A stretch of 64,000 nucleotides of DNA from Armillaria gallica (lineage: Eukaryota > Basidiomycota > Agaricomycetes > Agaricales > Physalacriaceae), in NCBI GenBank assembly GCA_037576215.1, contig JBANDB010000010.1:1488001-1552000 (forward strand), read 5' to 3'. Shown here one piece after another: positions 35,095 through 44,106 of this stretch. The position numbers and the translations under genes were made by a program. A model generated the notes under the pieces. The model saw only the letters and a program-made list of their open reading frames with translations. It had not been told where the DNA came from and ran no database searches. Within the stretch, counting starts at the first letter, position 1. Every line of letters starts with the position of its first letter.

Positions 35095-36332
35095 TTACAT
35101 CTTGCCTCTAGGATCCGCAGCCGTCCCTCTCCATATACCTGATTGGAGATCTCCGCGTTCACGAGCGCCCCACCATTCTAGAATCGTTGCAACTACCTCA
35201 TCCTGTCGTCCAATAAAATTATGATCTGCGTGTTCCATGAGATGGAGTGAGTGGGTCCCCAGATCTCGATTGCTCAATGCCCTGGCATAGATAACGGCGT
35301 CGTATCTACGTTTATGGAGTTAGTTCAAACCTTTTGTGAAGTGAAAATCAACGAACGGCGGAACCTGCGTATCCGATAGCCCATGTATAGTTAGGACATC
35401 AGTGCCCTGAGGGAATCTGTCCCAAACTAATGACGTATCAAACTTGCAGAAATTTTCAACGTCTTCTGGATGAATTTTGATCGAGAGAATCTTCCTCGCG
35501 ACTGTGGGCGTCCAGATATGAAATCCTTGCGAAAGGAAGCTCTCTGACCACTTCTTTGCCAGAGCAGTTTCTGTGCATCAAACATAAAATTAACGATACG
35601 ATAGAGAGACGGCCAATTTCTTTCACCGTGGATTTTCTTAGGAAAAAATAAATAAATGTAGAAGAGCGAAACGTTTCAGCTTGAAGATAGAAAGACTTAC
35701 ATGCATACGGTATCGGCCCGATACATTGACAAAACCTGACACCTTCTTGCCACCTTCGGTAGTACATAGCCAACGGATGGCAACTAAGGACCCTCTAGAG
35801 TGCCCTACGATCAAATCAACTTGGTATCCAAATGTTTTCACGAGATAATCGACCACGACGCTGATGTCGGTCACTTCGTCCTCCAAACCATGTTGCCGCC
35901 AAGTCCCGGGCGTTTCATGGCACCCACTGTAGCAATGATTAATGATACTGCGCAACATCTGCATTGAAGCAATAAAGTCACCGAAAATCAAAACGAAATG
36001 AGTCCAAAGGAAGACAGAGCCCGAGGCGCTTGTGAAACAGATAGTCCTTATGCCTGCCGTAACGTTCAGATAAACACGATTCACAGTGCGTACGGAGAAA
36101 AGCCTACCCCGCAGAACCATGGAGAATCTACCGGTGAGATAAGGAGCGACGAACGTTGAGCAAGGTGTTTGGACGACGCAATGAAGCATCTCTAGATACA
36201 CACCAGAGCGATCTTCCTGCCATTAGTTGGCTGGTCCGGTGTCAGCTGCTGTAGGATCCCCACAATGGAACAATTAGGCTCAATTGAATGAGGAATCGAG
36301 ATTTTTGTCGAAGTCCTCTGGCTTGCAGCCAT
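35095..36332 (-). CDS. Alpha/beta hydrolase (serine hydrolase, esterase/acyltransferase-like)
   Basis: Soluble alpha/beta-fold hydrolase of 302 residues; substrate unknown. Seven exons: 36332-36204, 36127-36108, 36053-35982, 35926-35701, 35636-35600, 35570-35357 and 35305-35095. The oxyanion segment HGSAGHKDYLF is built from exon 2 (20 bases) and exon 3, followed by FRFDFRGCHETPGTW. The nucleophile elbow is GHSRGS (Gly-x-Ser-x-Gly variant with Ser in the middle), preceded by DLIV. The charge-relay Asp is probably in IHGLSDTQVPP and the His in MEHADHNF near the C-terminus. The exon 6 donor is the unusual GTTCGT. No signal peptide. The shadow frame around 35.6-36.2 kb covers exon 4 only. Confidence 0.87.
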
Positions 36333-36479
36333 GGGGACGTTGAGGGTACAGAGCAACCATCGACTCGTATGGCGCCATCCATGGGGACCGGCAATCGGCA
36401 ATTGAGCTCACCGGCAACCAACGTCTCATTGCTATCAAGATAGATAGATAGATAACCGGACAAGGATTCAACTTGGGCT

Positions 36480-38346
36480 CTATGCTAAAACTGATTTCTT
36501 TCCGATAATCTCATTTTTAGCACTCTTGCCTCCCTTCGCCTTGACTACCTTATCCTTTTTCTTCTCACCTGGGGCGGCGCTGCGTTTTTTCTTGAGATCA
36601 TCCGCAGTGAGAGAATCTGTCGAAGCCTTCGCTACGCCATCATCTGCTGACTTAGCCTTTTTACTCTTCTTATCTTTCTTGGAAGGGCCGTCGATGGGGG
36701 CAGACACTGACGGCGCAACGGTTTCCTTGGGGGACACCTTTTACATCTGTCAGGAGGCTGCGCAACAAGGGTAAAGACGATGCATACCTTCTTGCTTTTC
36801 GCGTCACCGCCTGCTGTACTGGGGGCATCAATCTCCTTGTTAACGCTCTTTTGCTTTTTCGCCTGCTTCGTCCCTGTACCTTCATCTTTCTTGACCGGTT
36901 GAGTAATTTCCGGGACCTTCTTCTTCAATTTCTTGGACTCCGAAGCGGGTGAGGGCCCTGGAGCAGGGGCGGGAACGGGGACGGGGACTGAATCATCAGA
37001 AGAGGCTTTGGCTTTGCGTTTCTTCGACTTATTAGAGCCCTCGCTGGTAGAGGGGGCATCGGCGGAGGGGGTGGGTTTGGTCACAGGGGGGACGGAATCC
37101 TTGGGAGCGAGAGCTTTAGACTTCTTCGATGAATCAGCGGCGACCTTTGTAGCGGTGGAAGTGGCAGCTTTGACTTTTTCCTTCTTCGGCGGCGAATCCG
37201 CTGTAACGAGAGCTTTCCCTTTTAAGGCTTTGGACGGCTCCGGCGCAGACTTGCTTTCGACAGCTTTTGTCTTCTTTTTGGGTTTAGTGGTTTCCTCTGG
37301 CTCGTCATCTGCAGCAGCACGCTTCTTTCCGTTGGACGGAGATTTTGGTTTCTTCGAGGCAAGTTCGTCGACTTCCATGGCCTCGTCATCGTCTCCATCT
37401 CCACCGCCCTCCACGTCGAGATCGACGTTCAAGCCTGCCCATCGACCACCTTCCTCGTCCCCCAAAGCGCAACTCCAAATTGGTAACGAGGCGCTAGAGC
37501 TAGTCTTGATGGAGAGAGCTTGTACGTTGTCCCATCCACCGCTGATACGCTTGGCAATCACGGGAAGAGCAACCTTCAGGTTCGCGAGGATCTGAGCGGG
37601 CGTGTGGGTCATGTTTCCAATCTTTATTGCGCTACAGCAGATGACGTTAGAGTCAACGTAGTAGCAGCAGGATTAATACGTACGTATTAGTACCACGATT
37701 CTGGTTCATGTACGTCGACTGTATAGCATGTTCAAGCTCTTTTTTGAGATCCTTGCGAGACAAGGTAACAGGGATGGGTTGCCTGTGCCGTGAATCAATG
37801 AGACGAACAAGACAAGTGAGTATTAAACACACTTTTTCGCATTAAACCACTTTTCGCCCAGCAATTTCGGAAGCAAAGGGATAACCCGATCGTCAGCCAA
37901 GAACAGCCCGTTTTCCTTCAGCAGTATTCTTCGAGCCTCAAAGGGCTTGAATTTCCCCTTCAACTTGGTGATACCGACAACACGAGAGATGAATTTGATA
38001 TCTTTAGCCTCCAGCAGGTCTTTGTACTCTCGCTGGGGGTCTTTCGTAATGAGGCAGACACCTGATGTCCGGGGGTCGACAATGGGGTGAACCACAGGAC
38101 TAACGCGATATCAGCACTGGAAATAATACATCGGGGTATGACTTACATTCGCACGGGCATTATTTTCCTCTCAGCAGCGACTTTCTTGACCGCAACATTC
38201 AGCCAAACAATCTGCTCTTTCCCCGGTAAGAGTTCATTTGCGGATTCCTTGTCAGTTTTCTTGGCTTGGTAGGAATGTATGGCGTCGATGGCGCGCTTGC
38301 ACTGCTTCACCGAGACGCGCGAATCGATGAGCTCGTCCCCAGCCAT
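36480..38346 (-). CDS. Ribosomal L1-domain ribosome-biogenesis protein (RSL1D1/Utp30/Cic1-like)
   Basis: Nucleolar L1-domain protein, 555 residues, likely in pre-ribosome maturation. Exons 38346-38147, 38099-37833, 37782-37684, 37631-36788 and 36737-36480. The first about 290 residues form the L1 fold: VSVKQCKRAIDAIHSYQAKK, PVVHPIVDPRTSGVCLITKDPQREY, KFISRVVGITKLKGKFKPFEARR, then KELEHAIQSTYMNQNRGT, IKIGNMTHTPAQILANLKVALP, a segment typical of the family. The second half is a low-complexity Lys/Ser/Pro/Ala tail with many KKK/SKK runs, typical of nucleolar proteins but long. An in-frame ATG at 38388 would add 14 basic residues and cannot be excluded. I cannot separate Utp30, Cic1 and RSL1D1 orthology by eye. 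Confidence 0.85.
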
Positions 38347-39682
38347 GATTGCTTGATTTCGAAACTTATGTCTGCTTTTGGAAGACAAATTTTCATATTG
38401 ACACTTATTTGGCGCTATTGGTCCTTATGGTACGCAAATTCCGCTCAGTAGCCATGTTAAAGTAGCATTCACCATTGACGCATTCCATCGTCTCAGAGAG
38501 AACACAGATTACTTGGGGATAAACCGAACATTATTCGAGTCCCGTCAGGTTAATATAACGGTAAGATGGCCACAGAAAAACCGCTCAATACATATTTTGC
38601 ACCTCGGAGCATTTGCAAGAAATCAAAGAAGCTTCTTCGGCCGTTGATATGTCCGTGAATACACTTCCATCTCTTTTCGTGCAGCCACAGAGAAAATAGC
38701 ACCCGGTTCGTACGAATTGAAATATGATCATGAAAAGAGATCCGTTTCATTTGATACCCACTTTTGACACCGTTACTAAAAAGGATAGTTGAAGGGCACA
38801 ATTGCAAGCGCTCATATCATAGCATTACTTGCATCACGGAAGAAGATCAGCCTTCAGGGACCTATGATCGCATGATTTCGTCAAGTAATGGAAGAAAGCC
38901 GTTTACAGACAGCTCTAACTCTCGACAATACAAAACTTTCCCCTTGTTTTCCTCCCGCTAGAAAAATGCGGTGCCAAAAACGAGCGGTACCCGGGTGTTT
39001 CCATAAATAAAAGGATGTATTAGATGATACAGATCACCGGTAGAGACAATCCAGTTCTGAAATAGCTTTTATATTGCAGCGCATTGAGGCTACTAGTGCG
39101 GGCAGGCTGAAGTTACCGAGTTTCCGGCAATCTGACTCAGAGAAAGTTGATAAATATGATGGGTAAGTACTGCGTGAGAGGGAGGAATATTTAATAAACG
39201 CTTTGTTTCAAGAACGTCATCACCGTGATGTACGCACGAAGAGCGGTCCAGTTTCGTCGCCGCGACGCCGCCCATTGAAATTGGACAAACACGATGAGCT
39301 TCCAACAATATGACAAATCCTGCGAAGGACTATGCTTGTAAGGCCTATGAAAAAAAAAATTGCGAGAACCGGGATATACGTAACAGGGTCTGAGCTTTGT
39401 GACACAGAGGCGGGAATGTTGAGGAAATTGACAAGATTTGAATTTCTGGAGGTGATGCCTAAATAAGGGACTATCGGGAATAACCGGTCCATCGGCATGA
39501 CTCGGACGCTTGTTCAGACGAGTCACGACCATCGATCGCGAAGGTACAACGTTCAGATCCTCCAATCTAGCGTCTCGCAGGGACCGGTATCTGTGACTGT
39601 ACAATTCCCCGACCCAATTCTCTGTTACAGTTTCCGTGCTCTGTAAATACACCCTTCGCACGGTGCGATCACCCTGAGCGCA
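38347..39682. other. Intergenic between divergent genes, nothing recognised
   Basis: 1.3 kb between the L1-domain gene start and the F-box gene start. Frames on the minus strand at 39191-39661 and 38550-38807 have no motif. Confidence 0.4.
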
Positions 39683-41111
39683 ATGGCACCACCATCACTA
39701 CCTCAAGAGCTCGTTGACTCTATATTTGAATATCTTCACGACGACATACCCGCCTTACGACGATGTGTTCTTGTGTCACGTTCCTACCGTGCCGCCGCAC
39801 AAGGTCACCTATATCACCAAGTCATACTCGTACTGCGTTATACCTGGTCTCCCTATCTACGCAAGCCGTATGCAGGAGCGTGGTATACTTGCGCCAACTT
39901 CTACCAATTATTACGCCGCTCCCCGCATATTCCTCCACTAGTCAGGTCATTCGTTGTCCACGATGGTCTGCTGGGGAATGACGTGGACGGTTACCATCCA
40001 ATTACCAAAAGACTCTTTAACGAAAAATTTCTTCCCCGCATCTTTCCTCTACTTCCGTATCCACGCCGCATCGTTCTTGCAAACAGAATAGTCCGGTTTG
40101 GAAGGGATAGCTTGCCGTCATCCCTGAAATCTTCCATTCGTGACGCTTTTCGTTCTCCACATATAACAAGCGTTCATCTCGACGGCCTGGAGCAGGTGGA
40201 CCAGGGGTGGCTACTGTCTCTATTTGAAGGATGTCCATCTTTGAAACATCTTACGTTGACCTGGTTCAATGAGTCTGGAAGGCGGTCCTTCCCTCTTGAC
40301 CAAAAACTTCTGGTCAAGCCAATCAATGCTTCCCCAGCGTTAGAATCGCTATCATTCTCTGATGAGATTCCCTTCATAGTGGGAAAATTATTCACCATCC
40401 AGCCACTTTTCAACATATCCCGTCTTCGAAAACTGTCGATCTACTCCCGCTTCCGAGCCGATTGTCCAATCATCCAAAAGTTGCTCGATGCGACCCAGGA
40501 CTGCCTCGAGGAGTTGACGCTGCGTACCCAGGGATCCTGTAAGACCATTCATTACTCATAATGTGTTCGCCTTCATTTACTGTCTATCGTGCTTTAGTGC
40601 CTATGAAGCCCCCGCCGGGACATGTCCTGGATATTAGCCGCAACACGGAACTTCGAAGGGTCTATGTGGTCGTGGATGCTATGTATCTAGAATGGCCCAT
40701 GACCATGCCGTTCAGCACCGTCTTGCAGGGCCTGACGATAGAGGTTGTCTTCTGGCCTGGCAGCAGTGTTGATGAGATAGGGCATCTTAACTGGTCGTTA
40801 TTGGATGCCTGTGTAAGTCAGAGTATGCCTTCGCTGCGCAATATCAACGTGAAGCTTCATGCCACTAATGCACATGCCGACCAATGGACAAACCAAGTAT
40901 GCACAGGCCGAATGCGTTCTGGTGATAAGGACATGAGCGACGCGGTGCAATATGTCCGCGAACATCTTCCTACCCTGAACAATATGGGTGCCTTGCAAGT
41001 AGAAGAGATTGGTGGTAAGTTTTACCCAACCCTTTGATCACCACCATTCAAGCATTGGCAGAATGTACTACCTGGAGCATAGATGACACTTTGTGTTCTT
41101 CTGTGTTTTAA
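39683..41111 (+). CDS. F-box-like protein
   Basis: Probable substrate adaptor of an SCF ubiquitin ligase, 440 residues, of the large and variable F-box family of Agaricomycetes. Exons 39683-40538, 40598-41014 and 41062-41111. N-terminal F-box-like motif LPQELVDSIFEYLHDDIPALRRCVLVSRSYRAAAQGHLYHQV (residues 5-46). The rest resembles degenerate leucine-rich repeats (ITSVHLDGLEQV, LKHLTLTWFN, ALESLSFSDE, LRKLSIYSRF, CLEELTLRT). Exon 2 ends at a perfect GTAAGT, and splicing gives a short last exon ending DDTLCSSVF. If that intron is retained the protein stops at 41037. Confidence 0.8.
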
Positions 41112-41459
41112 TATGACGCCGATCGACATGCCTCCGATCACTATTGCCTGGACCTGGGGCGGAGCCGTCTGTTCCTACTTTTCATTTGTTCCTTGTCGTC
41201 ACAATATCACTGTCTACGAATCGTGGCCAGTGGGAAACTTCGAATTCATAGCCCGTCTGACCAAGAATCGCACCTCCTCTGTGCACCTACTTATGCATCC
41301 CCTTCACGGTGCCTGAGAAATGATTGACTGGCTGACCCCTGTAGATGAAACATGTATCCACGTTCTTATTTATCTGCCGCTTGATCTTGATTTTATGGTC
41401 AGTCCGCTAGCCATTAGATCCAGCAACCTCTCTTTCCATCATCCTTTCATTGTCCTCTC
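41112..41459. other. Intergenic and promoter of CFEM-like gene
   Basis: No coding motif. The last about 70 bases are C/T-rich, leading to the ATG at 41460. Confidence 0.35.
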
Positions 41460-42100
41460 ATGATCTCGGTCCACCCACGCTCTTTTCTTCTCCTGGCCGT
41501 CTTGAGCCTCTTGACTACTAGAGGTGGGCACACCAACTGATCATTCTCTTCTCTTGCTTAACCAACGACGCTGGTCAGTCGTCGCGCTCGCCAACTTGGC
41601 CGCAGGTTCACTCCTTTTACGCACCACGCCCGGCTCCATAAATACGACAACTGTTCCGGACAGCTGTGCATGGCAATGTTCCATCCTTGGTACCATTAGT
41701 GTATGATCTCATTCCTCTCGAAATCCTCTATCTGATTCTCTGTGCTAGATGTGTGGCCAGAACCAACTCGAGTGCCTCTGCTCCATGTCGTACCAGGGTA
41801 GGGTTTCTGCCTGTATAGACTGTTATATTTCGGCCGACGAGCAGGGAGGAGAGAAGCTAAATAAACGTACGTCCTCCGCACGTACCCTGGGCCCGTGAAA
41901 CTCACTTTGGGACGATAGTATATCAGACGTCGTGTGATAACGCTTCGTCGGCGGCAGCTGCGACTCAGACTACACCTCAATTGGCTGTAGCCAGCACAAC
42001 AAAGTCTGCGACATCCAAGTCCAATGGATCTTTATCCCTGAGGGCTTCGTCCAGTTCAGTATACATTTTCATCGGGCTGGCTATCCTATCTTTGTTCTAG
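41460..42100 (+). CDS. CFEM-like cysteine-rich GPI-anchored surface protein
   Basis: Small secreted protein, 161 residues, resembling CFEM-domain proteins (surface or haem-iron-related fungal family). Exons 41460-41523, 41579-41700, 41749-41866 and 41919-42100; a second acceptor (exon start 41606) would remove 9 residues in frame. Signal peptide MISVHPRSFLLLAVLSLLTT. Eight cysteines in the core: VPDSCAWQC, SMCGQNQLECLC, VSACIDCYIS and YQTSC, matching the CFEM spacing C-x3-C...C-x-C...C. The usual Asp before C-x-C is replaced (NQLE), so haem binding is doubtful. A Ser/Thr/Ala-rich stalk follows and the hydrophobic end VYIFIGLAILSLF looks like a GPI signal. Each exon is short, so the gene is easily missed. 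Confidence 0.72.
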
Positions 42101-42378
42101 CGGGTTTACGTGTGGGAGTGTTTCGGGATTTTAGGTGGTATTGATGGCCATGTACAATTGTTAACCAATCCAGCACATTCGTTTGATTCCGACACCTGAA
42201 TAAGTTAGATGGCCCCCTGTAAGAGCGACTTAAGAATAACACTGGTCTCCATGCAGGTAGTCTATCGTGAATCACTCCGACAGGTACAAAGGTATAAATT
42301 CGTCTGGTTCCTGTCATATCGCATGTAAGAATTGGATGAAGACATGCTAATCGGAGTCAAGAATTCTCACTCTGATAA

Positions 42379-43143
42379 CTATCTGCTCGGCTGCAAGATC
42401 CTCCAAATGGAATCAGCGATAAGTACACCATCCGTCGGGATATCCTTCCGTTTACCCACATCTTCCACGATCCCTTTGCTCAGTATTCCACTTGCGCCGC
42501 GGGTCTCGACAATAATAGATACTATGGGTTCAGTAAATTCCGGGTGACCTTGAATGGCGAAGATATGCACATCATCCTCCTGCCCATCCTTAAATTTGAC
42601 CATTCCTTGCACGGGGGCAATATATGTTGAGGCGAGCAGATGAAATCCTGGTGGGAGCAACGGGACATGATCCTGATGCATCTGTTGTATCACCAACTCG
42701 TCCGGCTTCCCAAAAATCTTCTCCCCGAGCGGCGTCAGCACAATCTTGGTCGGGCCGACCTCCCAACCAGCCGTATTGACCACGCAGGCCTGATCCCCGC
42801 CTAAAGCGCGCGCGATAATCTGATGTCCGAAGCAGATCCCAATGAGCTTCACCTGAGGATGCGAGGAAGCAGTGGTTCGAACGAAATCCACTAGCTTGAG
42901 TATCCATGCTTCGTTGCCATGAGCAGAATGCTTCGATCCAGTCAGCAGAATTGCGTCGTAGGAAGTTGGATCTTCAGGATAGGAATTGGCAGAAACAACA
43001 TCATAGGGATCGAGTGTGAATGAAGGGGTATACGAGGAGGAAGAGAGAAGGCGATGGAAGATTGAAGTGTAGTCTCCGTACGTCGCAACTACTGCGGGTA
43101 ATGGTGTATCGCACAGAAGGATGGCAAGCTTCATTGAAGACAT
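42379..43143 (-). CDS. Class I glutamine amidotransferase-like protein
   Basis: Single-exon gene, 254 residues, of the GATase1 family found in fungi as GMP-synthase-like or YLR126C-like proteins; physiological substrate unknown. MSSMKLAILLCDTP at the start, YDVVSANSYPEDPTSYDAIL, the TGSKHSAHG oxyanion region, the nucleophile elbow GICFGHQIIARALGG (Cys near residue 104) and the His-x-Glu pair in AIQGHPEF. All three triad residues are present, so it should be active. The start at 43143 was chosen because the in-frame extension to 43251 is low-complexity Val/Gly sequence. It lies tail-to-tail with the CFEM-like gene. Confidence 0.87.
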   Translation of the reverse strand: MSSMKLAILLCDTPLPAVVATYGDYTSIFHRLLSSSSYTPSFTLDPYDVVSANSYPEDPTSYDAILLTGSKHSAHGNEAWILKLVDFVRTTASSHPQVKLIGICFGHQIIARALGGDQACVVNTAGWEVGPTKIVLTPLGEKIFGKPDELVIQQMHQDHVPLLPPGFHLLASTYIAPVQGMVKFKDGQEDDVHIFAIQGHPEFTEPIVSIIVETRGASGILSKGIVEDVGKRKDIPTDGVLIADSIWRILQPSR

Positions 43144-44106
43144 GATGGTCAGACGATACTCGTGAATTAATAAATCCGAACATGAACCGGAAAAGAGTCG
43201 GACCGGCGGTGCGGGACAACCCTCTTCCACCCCGGCCACTACCACCACCACTACAAACCTGAGTAATGGGGGGCATCTGCTGTCACTTTCGACTCATGCA
43301 CTAGTAGATGATGTTGCTACAACCGTCGCTCATTGTGAAATGAGCCATTGAGGTCGGTAGGAGTAGTTTACTTCTATTTACCGAAGATGGCCAATCAATC
43401 CAGTACTTCTCCAGTTCTTCTTCCGACAGCCTCGTTGTGGCCTCATGGGAGATTTCCCATCCTTACTTCTTGAGAGCATAGGGACTATGCATTGGATACT
43501 GGAAACCATTCGGAAGAATACCAATGTTATCTAACCTCGAAATTGACAACCCTCTTTTGACTCTTACAAATTTGTTCTTTACCAGCACTAATATTTCTAC
43601 GCGCGAGCCGCCGCGAGGCTGATAGACGCCCATAATGGCAGATGTATCAAACTTCGAATTGTGAAAACACAGAAGATCACGAGTATTCAGTACTGTATGG
43701 TAGTGCATGGTTTTCTGTGAAAAGAATAGAATGGCGTGAGAGAGACTATCGGGAAAGCAAGCCAATGGGTAATATTATCCCTAAAGAACGTAGTTGTTCG
43801 TCTGATGAGCATTGTATCCGACCTGGGCCTGAGCGCTAATCGTCTGGCGCCTATCAGACGATTAGCGCCTGTTAGCGCATCATTTAAATGACAACCCAAG
43901 GAAGGTACATCTTTACTTCACCGCCATCTCCTGCTTGTTCTCAGTGTCTTGAGTATGTCCGTGAACAAAGGGAATCTTGTTGCCTGGGCACGGTGGTCGA
44001 AAGCTCAAAAAGGCAATATCTTCGATTTATATAATCTGAAGGCCTGATTAGGGACCTGCACAAATTATTCCTGTGGCTCTTCTCTTCACATTTTAAAGCC
44101 ACGATA
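43144..44106. other. Intergenic between divergent genes
   Basis: Upstream regions of the amidotransferase and the DUF262 gene. Contains a perfect long stem-loop at 43833-43868, listed separately. No coding motif. Confidence 0.4.
43833..43868. repeat. Perfect 14-bp inverted repeat with 8-base loop
   Basis: GCGCTAATCGTCTG at 43833-43846 and its exact complement CAGACGATTAGCGC at 43855-43868, separated by GCGCCTAT. It lies about 240 bases upstream of the DUF262 gene ATG. It could be a binding site for a dimeric regulator, an RNA hairpin or a relic of a small element. Confidence 0.8.

Noticed and set aside
36933..37595. 220-residue plus-strand open frame opposite the L1-domain gene
   Set aside because: Antisense of the low-complexity Lys/Ser tail; no motif of its own.
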